DNA from: Cyclobacterium jeungdonense
GTDB lineage: Bacteria > Bacteroidota > Bacteroidia > Cytophagales > Cyclobacteriaceae
Length of the DNA stretch: 64,000 bases
Assembly (NCBI RefSeq): GCF_010994275.1
Contig: NZ_WMCD01000007.1
Span: forward strand, 186,001 to 250,000
Direction: 5' to 3'
Part shown: piece by piece, positions 1 through 8,584 of the stretch
How positions within the stretch are numbered: position 1 is the stretch's first letter
How the letters are laid out: each line of letters starts with the position of its first letter
Translations under genes and position numbers: made by a program
The notes under the pieces: model-generated
Database searches by the model: none
What the model saw: only the letters and a program-made list of their open reading frames with translations
What the model was told of the DNA's origin: nothing

Positions 1-219
1 ATCCAGGCTGGCAAAAATCTTATTCTTTACGGCATTGGAGGGCTCACTGCCCGATGCGGTATCAAAGGCAAACATGGCCGCTTCAATGTCCTCGATCTCC
101 TGTTGAATTTCGGGATATTTTTTGGCCAGGGACAGCACTTCCTGCTGCTCCGTTTCGTTTAGGTCTCCCAGTACGAACAGTTCCAATTTACCGGACGATA
201 TGTAGGCTTGGATATCCAC
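1..219 (-). CDS. Anti-sigma factor, N-terminal part (runs off the window)
   Basis: An open frame read leftward from a GTG at 219-217 stays open to the window edge (73 codons). It begins VDIQAYISSGKLELFVLGDL and continues with Glu-rich helices (NETEQQEVLSLA). This opening, a short 'Y(I)xSGxLExxVLG' helix, is what I associate with the cytoplasmic N-terminal domain of RskA-like anti-sigma factors in Bacteroidota. The GTG overlaps the TAG stop of the sigma factor gene by one base, which suggests translational coupling. It would bind and hold the ECF sigma factor encoded just upstream. The membrane segment and periplasmic domain would lie outside the window. The GTG start is inferred from the overlap; no ATG is available nearby. 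Confidence 0.72.
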   Translation of the reverse strand, partial: MDIQAYISSGKLELFVLGDLNETEQQEVLSLAKKYPEIQQEIEDIEAAMFAFDTASGSEPSNAVKNKIFASLD

Positions 220-752
220 TAGATTTTATCAGCTTTCTTTTTTAATACCTGCAAGGCCGAGCGGACCCGGGACTTTACTGTTCCCAGGGGAATGGCATGT
301 GCTTCGGCCACTTCCGTGTGCGTGTACCCTTTAAAGTAAATGCACTCCATTACCAGGCGCTGTTCTTCATTTAAATCTTCCATAAGTTCTCTGACCCCGA
401 TGCCGTCAACGGCTGATGCCGTTCCGGATTCGCTTTCCATTCCATATACGTAGTCATCTATGGTATTGGTCTTACTACTTTCAGAAAATTCCCGAGACCG
501 TGTTTTGTCTATGGCGGCATTACGGCAGATATTAGCCATCCAGGTATACAGTCGGCCTTTTGTTTCATCGTAAGAACCGATCTTTTTGGTGATTTTGAGA
601 AAGGCATCGTGAAACACCTCCTCGGCCAGTTCCTGGTCGAAAATTATCCGGCGGATAACTCCATACAGTGCTCTGGAATATTTCTCGTATAAATATTCCT
701 GCACCTGCCGGTCACTGGCTTGTAACCCCTTTATTAAATCCTGTTCTTCCAA
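219..752 (-). CDS. ECF-type RNA polymerase sigma factor
   Basis: The 177-residue product has the two domains of an ECF sigma-70 factor. Region 2 lies at about residues 20-85, with HDAFLKITKKIGSYD and the helix LYTWMANICRNAAIDKTRSR that contacts the -10 element. Region 4 is at about 125-175, with the helix-turn-helix YTHTEVAEAHAIPLGTVKSR. A linker of about 35 residues separates them, and there is no N-terminal region 1, as expected for the family. It starts 59 bases after the lpdA stop on the same strand and overlaps the anti-sigma gene, so it probably directs RNA polymerase to a stress regulon and is held in check by that partner. The target promoters cannot be read from the window. Confidence 0.93.
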   Translation of the reverse strand: MEEQDLIKGLQASDRQVQEYLYEKYSRALYGVIRRIIFDQELAEEVFHDAFLKITKKIGSYDETKGRLYTWMANICRNAAIDKTRSREFSESSKTNTIDDYVYGMESESGTASAVDGIGVRELMEDLNEEQRLVMECIYFKGYTHTEVAEAHAIPLGTVKSRVRSALQVLKKKADKI

Positions 753-811
753 AAAAACGTTATCCGTAGGTGGTAGTTAAACTTCTTTGCTTTCCAGCAA
801 TCGCCATGAGC

Positions 812-2209
812 TTACAGGTGAATTACTTCCCCATAAGCAGCCGCTGCTGCTTCCATTACCGCCTCTGACATGGTAGGGTGTGGATGCACCGTCTTGATAA
901 TTTCGTGGCCCGTAGTTTCCAGTTTGCGGATAGCCACAATTTCCGCAATCATTTCGGTCACGTTGTAACCGATCATATGCGCTCCCAGAAGTTCGCCATA
1001 TTTGGCATCGAAAATCAATTTCACGAAGCCATCCTTGGCGCCTGCAGCGGAAGCTTTGCCGGAAGCTGAAAAGGGGAATTTACCAATTTTCAATTCGTAT
1101 CCGGCTTCTTTTGCCTGTGCTTCGGTATATCCTACAGAGGAAATCTCCGGAAGGCAATAGGTACAACCGGGAATGTTATTGTAATCCAGTGGCTGCGGGT
1201 TCTCACCAGCGATCTTTTCTACGCAGATAATTCCTTCGGCAGATGCCACATGGGCCAATGCCGGACCGGCCACTACATCTCCAATGGCGTAATAGCCGGG
1301 CATATTGGTGTTGTAATATTCGTCAACTTTTATCTTGCCTTTATCCACTAGTATGCCTACATCTTCCAATCCACAATTTTCCACGTTGGATACCACCCCT
1401 ACGGCAGACAATACCACATCGCAGTCGATTTTTTCTTCTCCGTCTTTGGTTTTGACAGTCACCTTGCAGCCGGATCCTTTGGTATCCACCTGGGTAACTT
1501 CGGCACTGGTCATGATTTCAATGCCCTTTTTCTTGTAAATTTTCTCCAATGCTTTGGACACCTCTTCGTCTTCGTTTGGCACGATGCGGTCCAGAAATTC
1601 CACGATGGTCACTTCCACCCCGATGGAGCGATACACGTAGGCAAACTCCACTCCAATGGCACCGGACCCCACTACGACCATCTTTTTGGGCATTTTGTCC
1701 AATGTCATGGCTTTGCGGTAGCCCACAATCTTTTTATTGTCAATTTTCAGCGCGGGCAATTCCTTGGACCTGCCGCCAGTGGCAATGATGATATGGTCTG
1801 CGCTGTATTCGGTTTTCTTTCCGTCTTTGTCTTCTACCTCTACCTTTTTTCCGGACTTTACTTTTCCCCAGCCCAAAAGCTGTTCGATTTTATTTTTCTT
1901 CATCAAAAACTGCACGCCCTTGCTCATACCATTGGCGACGTCGCGGCTTCTTTTGATCATGTCTTCAAAATTGACACTGGCTTTTTCTACGGAAATCCCG
2001 TAGTCTGCCGCGTGGTTGATGTATTCAAATACCTGAGCGCTTTTTATCAGGGCCTTGGTTGGGATACAGCCCCAGTTGAGGCAAATCCCTCCGAGTTCCT
2101 CTGCTTCGACCACGGCCACTTTCAGCCCCAGTTGAGAAGCCCGGATTGCTGCTACATAACCTCCTGGGCCGGAGCCCAGCACGATGACATCAAATTTTGT
2201 TGAAGACAT
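812..2209 (-). CDS. lpdA: Dihydrolipoyl dehydrogenase (E3)
   Basis: A FAD-dependent disulfide oxidoreductase of 465 residues, the normal length for E3 of pyruvate and 2-oxoglutarate dehydrogenase complexes, which reoxidises dihydrolipoamide with NAD+. The N-terminal FAD fold has GSGPGGYVAA (12-21). The redox-active pair is C43/C48 in GGICLNWGCIPTK. The NAD fold has VVGSGAIGVEFAYVYRSIG, the second FAD motif is YAIGDV, and the C-terminal dimerisation domain ends with the catalytic HPHPTMSEA. All key residues are present. E1 and E2 genes are not in the window. A -7-type box TAAATTTG lies about 33 bases upstream of the ATG, and the sigma factor gene follows 59 bases downstream. Confidence 0.97.
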   Translation of the reverse strand: MSSTKFDVIVLGSGPGGYVAAIRASQLGLKVAVVEAEELGGICLNWGCIPTKALIKSAQVFEYINHAADYGISVEKASVNFEDMIKRSRDVANGMSKGVQFLMKKNKIEQLLGWGKVKSGKKVEVEDKDGKKTEYSADHIIIATGGRSKELPALKIDNKKIVGYRKAMTLDKMPKKMVVVGSGAIGVEFAYVYRSIGVEVTIVEFLDRIVPNEDEEVSKALEKIYKKKGIEIMTSAEVTQVDTKGSGCKVTVKTKDGEEKIDCDVVLSAVGVVSNVENCGLEDVGILVDKGKIKVDEYYNTNMPGYYAIGDVVAGPALAHVASAEGIICVEKIAGENPQPLDYNNIPGCTYCLPEISSVGYTEAQAKEAGYELKIGKFPFSASGKASAAGAKDGFVKLIFDAKYGELLGAHMIGYNVTEMIAEIVAIRKLETTGHEIIKTVHPHPTMSEAVMEAAAAAYGEVIHL

Positions 2210-2241
2210 ATGATTCGATTTTATATTCTTTTTTAGCTATG

Positions 2242-2249
2242 CAAATTTA
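2242..2249 (-). promoter_or_regulatory. Putative -7 box for lpdA
   Basis: Read on the minus strand, this is TAAATTTG, matching the Bacteroidota -7 consensus TAnnTTTG. It lies 33 bases before the lpdA ATG. I do not see a clean TTTG -33 box at the expected 17-23 base spacing, so the call rests on one element and position. Confidence 0.35.
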
Positions 2250-2427
2250 TAATAATAATGTTCAGAAAAAAATTTGGTTTTGATAATCAAAGCAGACAGA
2301 AACCCAATGAAAGCGCCGAACAGAACCAAAACTCCAAAGAAGGCAAAAGCATTAATTGCGATCTCCTTTCCGATGTTTTGGAATAAATACCTATTTTTGG
2401 AAAAGAAAAAACATAAAAATTTTGAAT

Positions 2428-3174
2428 ATGGGATTACTTACAGGAAAAAAAGCCTTGGTAACCGGGGCTTCCAAAGGCATTGGAAGGGCCATTGCCATTC
2501 GCTTTGCGGAAGAAGGAGCAGACGTGGCTTTTACTTTTTTGTCCAGTGTAGAAAAAGGCGAACAACTGGAAAAGGAACTGGCAACATACGGAATCAAGGC
2601 CAAGGGCTTTCGCTCTGATGCTTCCGATTTCCAGGCTGCCGAGAAACTTATCGCCGATGTGGTAGCCGAATTCGGGGGACTGGATATTCTGGTCAACAAT
2701 GCCGGAATTACCCGCGATAACCTGCTGATGCGCATGAGCGAAGAAAACTGGGACGAGGTCATCAACATCAACCTGAAGTCTTGTTTCAATACCGTAAAAG
2801 CCGTTACCCGCACCATGATGAAGGCCAAATCCGGTTCCATCATTAATATTACTTCCGTAGTAGGCATCAAAGGCAATGCCGGGCAGGCCAATTATGCCGC
2901 CTCCAAGGCCGGAATTATCGGTTTTACCAAATCGGTAGCGCTGGAGCTGGGATCCCGCAATATCCGCTGCAACGCCATCGCACCGGGATTTATAGAAACG
3001 GAAATGACAGAAGTGTTGGACGAAAAGACCGTCCAGGGCTGGAGGGAGGCCATTCCCATGAAACGCGGCGGAAAGCCGGAAGAAGTGGCCGATGCCTGTG
3101 TGTTTCTGGGCTCAGACATGAGCAAATACATTTCCGGGCAGACGCTTCAGGTAAACGGCGCCATGCTGACCTGA
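2428..3174 (+). CDS. fabG: 3-oxoacyl-[acyl-carrier-protein] reductase
   Basis: A 248-residue short-chain dehydrogenase that performs the NADPH-dependent reduction of 3-oxoacyl-ACP in type II fatty acid synthesis. The nucleotide motif TGASKGIG is at residues 12-19, NNAG at 90-93, and the catalytic S143, Y156 and K160 are in place (ITSVVG, NYAASK). The C-terminus ends SGQTLQVNGAMLT, typical of FabG. I chose the ATG at 2428 because the longer frame from 2356 would add 24 residues unlike the family, and because TATTTTTG (2393-2400), a -7-like box, lies between the two. The gene is divergent from lpdA. No acpP or fabF is adjacent, so assignment as FabG rather than another SDR rests on sequence alone. 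Confidence 0.92.
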   Translation: MGLLTGKKALVTGASKGIGRAIAIRFAEEGADVAFTFLSSVEKGEQLEKELATYGIKAKGFRSDASDFQAAEKLIADVVAEFGGLDILVNNAGITRDNLLMRMSEENWDEVININLKSCFNTVKAVTRTMMKAKSGSIINITSVVGIKGNAGQANYAASKAGIIGFTKSVALELGSRNIRCNAIAPGFIETEMTEVLDEKTVQGWREAIPMKRGGKPEEVADACVFLGSDMSKYISGQTLQVNGAMLT

Positions 3175-3217
3175 TGAACACAAACGTGAATTAATAACCA
3201 TTAAACCCAAAATAACC

Positions 3218-4138
3218 ATGAAATTTTCCCCCTTTCCGTTCCAGGTATTTCTCCCTATCAAGCCTATCCCATTCTTAATGGGACTATTGGTAGCAGTAAT
3301 TCTTGCTTTTGGCACTTCAGCTTATGCCCAGGAAGTTGCCGATGTATCGGACGAGGTGCTTCTCGAATTATACAGAGGAGCCCGCGTCACGGACGTAGTC
3401 GATGGTCTGGTCACGGTGGGCTATATGGATGTGGGGGTGATGGATCCAAGCATTGCCCCTTTGTGGCGGGATGTGGAAACCATGGAACACCGGTTTTCCG
3501 GAATAGCCGTTACCGTCCGCTATGGCCCGACCAACAGGCCCATGCATCCCGGAGCAGACCTTACCCAACCTGAAAATTATGAGGTTTACCGCCAATGGCG
3601 GGGCATGTGGTACTCCCAACTATCTACCGAGCCTTTTGGGGAATTTATCAAAGAAGGTTCGGTGGTGGTGATGGACAACAGAGATGATAATGACACCGGA
3701 TCAACCGGTTCTAAAAACATCATGGACTGGCAGGAGAAAGGAGCGGTTGGGCTGGTCTCTGCTGGTGGTGTCAGGGACATTGATGAAATCATCCGTCAAA
3801 AAAATCCGGTTTACACCGATTATTCCAAAAGGGGAAGAGGGGAACGTATCGGAAGAAATGAGGTGATCGACGTACAAAGACCCATAGTGGTGGGGGGATG
3901 TACCGTCTACCCGGGAGATGTGATCGTAGCCGATTCTGATGGGGTGGTAGTCGTTCCCCGTAGGGTCGCTGTCAGGGTCGGGCAGATCGCCTATATGGAG
4001 CTGGTGGATGATATCAAAGGCAGAAGGGAGCTGTTTGAAAAAACCGGCAGGACCTACGACCAAACCGTAGAAATTCCGGAAGAGCCGGCCACTTTTTTCA
4101 AAAAGCATGGCTTGCCGGAAGATCCCAATAAGCCTTAA
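3218..4138 (+). CDS. Secreted RraA-like family protein
   Basis: The 306-residue product has the RraA fold region (RraA-like / HMG-CHA aldolase-like family) at about residues 45-275: the substrate and metal loop GAVGLVSAGGVRDIDEI, the Arg-Asp pair in VRD, and the C-terminal VGGCTVYPGDVIVADSDGVV. Family members are either RNase E inhibitors or divalent-metal aldolases/decarboxylases acting on 4-hydroxy-4-methyl-2-oxoglutarate-like acids. Here the N-terminus is a strong signal peptide (hydrophobic core LMGLLVAVILAFGTSAYAQ, cleavage likely after AYA), placing it outside the cytoplasm, which excludes an RNase E role and favours an enzymatic one. It starts 43 bases after fabG on the same strand. 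The substrate is unknown. Confidence 0.85.
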   Translation: MKFSPFPFQVFLPIKPIPFLMGLLVAVILAFGTSAYAQEVADVSDEVLLELYRGARVTDVVDGLVTVGYMDVGVMDPSIAPLWRDVETMEHRFSGIAVTVRYGPTNRPMHPGADLTQPENYEVYRQWRGMWYSQLSTEPFGEFIKEGSVVVMDNRDDNDTGSTGSKNIMDWQEKGAVGLVSAGGVRDIDEIIRQKNPVYTDYSKRGRGERIGRNEVIDVQRPIVVGGCTVYPGDVIVADSDGVVVVPRRVAVRVGQIAYMELVDDIKGRRELFEKTGRTYDQTVEIPEEPATFFKKHGLPEDPNKP

Positions 4139-4177
4139 TAGCTATTGCCCCCGAAAGGACTGATTTCGTGTCTGTCC

Positions 4178-4363
4178 GGGGATTACAAATCCCCTTTTAT
4201 CTGAACCACGAAATTACAAATTTCGAGGAGCTGGAAGCTGCGCTGTCCAACATTTGCAATGTCGGACGACAGATGAACAGGATTTGTAATCCTGATTACG
4301 GCGAAGATATGGGGATTACAAATCCCCTTTATCTGAGCCTTGGGATTATAAATCCCGAGGAGC
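4178..4363. repeat. Family A hairpin series (REP-like), 6 hairpins
   Basis: Six short palindromes follow each other between the RraA-like gene and the dehydratase gene. Each has 5-7-base arms around a 3-base loop: GGGGATTACAAATCCCC (twice), CGAAATTACAAATTTCG, ACATTTGCAATGT, CAGGATTTGTAATCCTG and GGGATTATAAATCCC. The arms differ between hairpins but stay complementary, while the AATnnnATT core is constant. The second hairpin of a pair is followed by GAGGAGC. This resembles REP sequences mobilised by RAYT transposases, although no such gene lies in the window. Other copies are at 8137-8574 and 49094-49240. Confidence 0.85.
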
Positions 4364-4384
4364 GAGGGTGTGAGAAAAAAGGAT

Positions 4385-6301
4385 TTATTTCTCCACTTTC
4401 TGCCCATCCAGGACCTCAAAGCGGGACATTTTGCTGATGTACTCGGGAACCATTTTTTTCATGTGCAAAACCAGCTGCATCTCATCTTCAGGATCAAATA
4501 AAGTTTCAAACAATAGCATTTTTCTTTTGATCTCCTGAAAATTGCCGGGTCGGACCATGGCTATTTTTATCTTAGGATGGTGGGTTTCAATGGACTGTTC
4601 TCCAGAATCCAATACTTCTTCGTACAACTTTTCTCCAGGACGCAATCCCGTGATTTCTATGTCAATGTCAACGCCGGGTTTTTTACCGCTGAGGTAAATC
4701 ATTTTTCTCGCCAGGTCAATGATCCTGATCGGTTCACCCATGTCAAAAACAAAAATCTCACCCCCCTTACCCATGACTCCTGCCTCCAATACCAAATCAC
4801 AGGCCTCGGGTATGGTCATGAAATACCGGGTAACATCGGGGTCAGTGACAGTCAAAGGTCCTCCATTTTTGATCTGCCGTTTAAACAAAGGAATGACAGA
4901 ACCATTTGATCCCAATACATTACCAAAGCGGGTAGTGATAAAGGCTGTTCCTGATTTGTGCTTTTCCTTTTGGGATTTGTCGAGGGATTGTACATACATC
5001 TCAGCCAGCCTTTTGCTGGCCCCCATCACATTGGTGGGATTTACGGCCTTGTCTGTGCTGACCATGACCATTTTTTTCACGCCATATGCCACTGCACAAT
5101 CCGCCACATTTTTTGTCCCCAGGAGATTACACTGAATGGCTTTGACCGGATACTTTTCCATCATGGGCACATGTTTTAAAGCTGCAGCATGGAAAACAAA
5201 ATCGGGCCTGTAAAGATCAAACACCTTTTTGAGCCCTTCCAGGTTGGTCACATCCTCCAAAATTGAGTGAAGTGTCAGAAATTTGAATTCATTCTGAATA
5301 AATACCTCCTGATCATGCAGGGGAGATTCGGCCATATCCAGCAATACCAAAACCTCCGGAGAGCACCTGGCAATCTGCCTTGACAATTCACTGCCTATGG
5401 ATCCTGCCGCTCCTGTAACCAGCACCCGCTTACCCGATATCAGTGCAGATACCCGGCTGTTTTTCAGACATATGGATTCCCTGCCAAGCAAGTCTTCTAT
5501 TTTTACGTCCCTGAGTGCACCGGGACTGAGGTTCCCGCCTATCCACTGGTTTACCGGAGGTATCGTCATGGCATGGATATTCAATTGGATGCAGGCATCG
5601 ATAATTTCCCGCTTTCGCCTGGGGGGAAGATCAATGATGGCTATGATCAATTCTTCCAATTCATATCTTTCTGCCAAATCCGGCAATTCGTCAACGTTAC
5701 CGAATACCGGCAATCCCTCAAAATATTTACCCTTTTTCCGGGGGTCATCATCCAGAAACCCAGAAACCAGAAACTGGTACTGGCTGTCTTTGACCACGGC
5801 CCGGTAAGTAATGCTTCCTGCCTCACCTGCCCCATAGATCAATATTCTTTTCTTTGGCAAATCCATCCCTTTGAGTTTGTTTTTCCTGAAAAAATCCTTT
5901 ACCAGCAGGCGGTAGGTAATCAGGAAAAATAAAGCAAGTACTCCCCCAATGATCAGCACCGCAAATGGAACCACCCTACCGCCACCATATATGACCAACT
6001 TTAACAAATTAAGGACCGAAACCGCCAGTACCGTAAAGCCAACTGTACGCAGGATCAACATCCCATCCATGATACCGGTATGACGCACTATTCCGGTATA
6101 ACTTTTTGTCAGAAACATTACAAACAGGCCACTTAAAACGAAGACAAGGGATCCCTGAAAAACCTGCAGGTCAGCCATCCTTAACCAATCGAAATTGGTT
6201 GCCAGGAAATACGCAAAAAAGATGGATATGAAAAGAATAATACTATCAAGACAAGCGATAAACCACCTGGGGAGAATGTTGATTTTTTTCGAAAAAAACA
6301 T
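4385..6301 (-). CDS. Membrane-bound UDP-HexNAc 4,6-dehydratase (WbpM/PglF/CapD type)
   Basis: A 638-residue protein with four N-terminal membrane segments (about residues 10-140), a degenerate first Rossmann domain (LIYGAGEAGSITYRAV) and a C-terminal SDR dehydratase domain from about 285 (VLVTGAAGSIGSELSRQIAR). The active-site stretch STDKAVNPTNVMGASK has Met where classical SDRs have Tyr, as in the large WbpM/PglF class. It converts UDP-GlcNAc to UDP-4-keto-6-deoxy-GlcNAc, the common precursor of QuiNAc, FucNAc and bacillosamine-type sugars. It is the last gene of the polysaccharide locus and would supply both the PglE/PglD-like enzymes (8.6-11 kb) and the WbpV-like reductase (19.2-20.1 kb). 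Exact 4,6- versus 5-epimerising specificity cannot be read. Confidence 0.93.
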   Translation of the reverse strand: MFFSKKINILPRWFIACLDSIILFISIFFAYFLATNFDWLRMADLQVFQGSLVFVLSGLFVMFLTKSYTGIVRHTGIMDGMLILRTVGFTVLAVSVLNLLKLVIYGGGRVVPFAVLIIGGVLALFFLITYRLLVKDFFRKNKLKGMDLPKKRILIYGAGEAGSITYRAVVKDSQYQFLVSGFLDDDPRKKGKYFEGLPVFGNVDELPDLAERYELEELIIAIIDLPPRRKREIIDACIQLNIHAMTIPPVNQWIGGNLSPGALRDVKIEDLLGRESICLKNSRVSALISGKRVLVTGAAGSIGSELSRQIARCSPEVLVLLDMAESPLHDQEVFIQNEFKFLTLHSILEDVTNLEGLKKVFDLYRPDFVFHAAALKHVPMMEKYPVKAIQCNLLGTKNVADCAVAYGVKKMVMVSTDKAVNPTNVMGASKRLAEMYVQSLDKSQKEKHKSGTAFITTRFGNVLGSNGSVIPLFKRQIKNGGPLTVTDPDVTRYFMTIPEACDLVLEAGVMGKGGEIFVFDMGEPIRIIDLARKMIYLSGKKPGVDIDIEITGLRPGEKLYEEVLDSGEQSIETHHPKIKIAMVRPGNFQEIKRKMLLFETLFDPEDEMQLVLHMKKMVPEYISKMSRFEVLDGQKVEK

Positions 6302-6454
6302 GAATAAAAACTTATGGTTATGCAGTTGTCAGCAAATATATACCAAAGATAATGGTTTTTCACCTTACAAAAAAGCTAAACTTTTCTCAGAAAAATACTT
6401 TGGGAAAATAAATCCCATGATAACCTGGTGCCCATCCCGGACTTTCCTATCCCT

Positions 6455-8065
6455 TTATGGCCAATGGTAAACCATTTGCACCTGTAAATTGAAATTGGAA
6501 CTTAAACCCGCTGCAGCCTGCCATTGGTAATGATGGGAATGAATAAATTGTCCGGTAGCCGAAAGGTTGATGTTAGCCAATTTCCTTTCCCATAACAAGG
6601 CCAGGGCCAAATCGGTCCAGGGCCCCAAACCTGCATTTGCACCTGCTGCAGCATAATAAAAATCCTCATTTCTGGCCACCCGCTCCAGTCGTATTCCTGT
6701 TTTTTTCCACCCCTGCAAATAGGCCAACTCCAGGGTTTGCATATTGGTACCAGGACCCAGGCCCACCCCCAGGGGCTCTCCCCTATGGGTAAATCCACGG
6801 AGGCTGGAATGGCTGTGCCAGGTTGCACCCGCATTGCCGGAATACCGGATCAGGCGGTTGATGGATTCCTGCTGCTGGGTCAGCTCCGCCCGCATTTGGA
6901 AATGGCCCTTTTTCAGGGTCCACAGTTTGGTAAATCCCATCAAATAAGCCCGGGCATGTTCGGGATTGAGGATAAACTCCCGCCAATTCAATGCATGGTC
7001 CCGCCGGCCATACTCAAAATAAAGCTCTGATTGTACCTGGGGCAACAACCACCGGCCAAATATTGCCACCTGCTGGTCCCATTCACCATTGGCATTGGAA
7101 AATCCGTAATTTTCCTTGATCAGGGGCATGACTACCGGCAGCAAAGCCCTAAATCCGGGTGGCCGATCCTGGTTATGGATCTGAAAAGTCCGTGAAAAAC
7201 CCAATGATAAGCCCTTTAGCCATTTCGGAGAGTAAGCAAGGATCAGCGCATTCAGATAGCGCGGATCTTCCCGGTGAGGCCGGTAAAATTGACGATTGAG
7301 TGCCTCCTGCTGCAGGGGAGCATATGCTGTACTGGCTAGCCGACCAACCAATACCTGCCCTTCAAACGTTCCCATAAAGGTGGACAGGGGTGCCCTGGTG
7401 CCCAGGCTCAGGTGAGGAAATCCCGGAGCATGGTGACTGAAAATAAGGGACTGAAACTGTCCCGGACCCCACCATAAATTACTGGTGCTGAGGCTTAATT
7501 CCCAGTTGCGCCAGTGGGCGGCCAGTTTGGATTGTCCCCAACCCAGGCGAAGCAGCATTCCCTGACTAAAACGCTCCGGATAGTTGAGTGTATTGGGATA
7601 ACGGAAATAAATGCGGTTGGTGGCAAGCCCGTAACGATCCGGAAATCCTTCATAAGCTGTGTTTCCAGCCAAAACCAATTCCGGTTGGAAACGAAATTCC
7701 AGCCAATTTTTACTGAATAGCACGCCGGGATTTAACCAGAGCTGAGGTCCTCTGGCGGGCACCGTCAGGTAAGGGTAATACCCGTAAGGCCTGCTTGCAG
7801 AATGGCCCAGGGAAGCCCTTACCGGTAGCCATTTCCAGTTTTCCCTGATTTCCTTTCCGGGAGCCAGGCTGTCTCCTTCCATGAGTTCCGCAAGCGGTAA
7901 ATCAAAGGGACGAATAAGGTAACTGGCCCGGTTGTCTCCCTTGCCCAGGAGCTGCATTCTCCTTCCGGCTTCTTCCAGCATGGGCTCACCTGCAAAAACC
8001 TGGGCCTGCAAGGCAGCGTGGTTTACACAAAGAAATAGTACTGTAAAAATAAGGGTTCGTAGCAT
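6455..8065 (-). CDS. Capsule assembly Wzi-family outer-membrane protein
   Basis: A 536-residue protein with a signal peptide (LIFTVLFLCVNHAALQAQ). The rest consists of alternating aromatic and polar segments typical of an outer-membrane beta-barrel, ending in the aromatic-rich strand LQVQMVYHWP. The order of motifs (RPYGYYPYLTVPARGPQLWL, NPGVLFSKNWLEFRFQPEL, LSTSNLWWGPGQ) is what I recognise from Wzi-like capsule assembly proteins of Bacteroidota. Wzi anchors capsular polysaccharide to the cell surface as a lectin-like barrel. It lies between the dehydratase and the Pgl-like genes on the same strand, consistent with a capsule role. Family assignment is from memory of the motif pattern, not an alignment. 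Confidence 0.82.
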   Translation of the reverse strand: MLRTLIFTVLFLCVNHAALQAQVFAGEPMLEEAGRRMQLLGKGDNRASYLIRPFDLPLAELMEGDSLAPGKEIRENWKWLPVRASLGHSASRPYGYYPYLTVPARGPQLWLNPGVLFSKNWLEFRFQPELVLAGNTAYEGFPDRYGLATNRIYFRYPNTLNYPERFSQGMLLRLGWGQSKLAAHWRNWELSLSTSNLWWGPGQFQSLIFSHHAPGFPHLSLGTRAPLSTFMGTFEGQVLVGRLASTAYAPLQQEALNRQFYRPHREDPRYLNALILAYSPKWLKGLSLGFSRTFQIHNQDRPPGFRALLPVVMPLIKENYGFSNANGEWDQQVAIFGRWLLPQVQSELYFEYGRRDHALNWREFILNPEHARAYLMGFTKLWTLKKGHFQMRAELTQQQESINRLIRYSGNAGATWHSHSSLRGFTHRGEPLGVGLGPGTNMQTLELAYLQGWKKTGIRLERVARNEDFYYAAAGANAGLGPWTDLALALLWERKLANINLSATGQFIHSHHYQWQAAAGLSSNFNLQVQMVYHWP

Positions 8066-8136
8066 TGGAGCCGAAAGATAAACTTTTTTACAAAAAAAGC
8101 AGGAAATAATGGCAATCTTATGCCTCGCAACCTGGA

Positions 8137-8574
8137 GCAGGTGCTGTACGACATTTGAAATGTCGGACCACAGATGAACAGGATTTGCAATCCTGGTTGC
8201 GGAATTGTTTTGGAGAAAGTGGAGACGTTATGGGGATTACAAATCCCCTTTATCTGTCCTCGGAATTGCAAATCCCGAGGAGCAGGTGCTGTTCGACATT
8301 TGCAATGTCGGACTACAGATGAACAGGATTTGCAATCCTGATTACGGAATCGTTTTAGGGATGATGGGTACGTTATGGGGATTACAAATCCCCTTTATCT
8401 GTCCTCGGAATTGCAAATCCCGAGGAGCAGGTGCTGTTCGACATTTGAAATGTCGGACTACAGATGAGCAGGATTTGCAATCCTGGTTGCGGAATCGTTT
8501 TGGAGAAAGTGGAGACGTTATGGGGATTACAAATCCCCTTAATCTGTCCTCGGAATTGCAAATCCCGAGGAGCC
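8137..8574. repeat. Family A repeats: three tandem units of about 145 bp
   Basis: Three direct units begin at about 8137, 8282 and 8427 (GCAGGTGCTG start). Each contains four short hairpins in the same order: ACATTTG(C/A)AATGT, CAGGATTTGCAATCCTG, GGGGATTACAAATCCCC and GGAATTGCAAATCCC followed by GAGGAGC. The spacers between hairpins are also conserved (GGAATCGTTTTGGAGAAAG in two of three). It fills the gap between the Wzi-like gene and the PglD-like gene. Open frames across it are repeat artefacts. Confidence 0.9.
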
Positions 8575-8584
8575 GGGCTGGGTT

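Noticed and set aside
2274..2618. 114-residue frame overlapping the fabG start
   Set aside because: It is the wrong frame of fabG from 2428 on and the first part covers the fabG upstream region.
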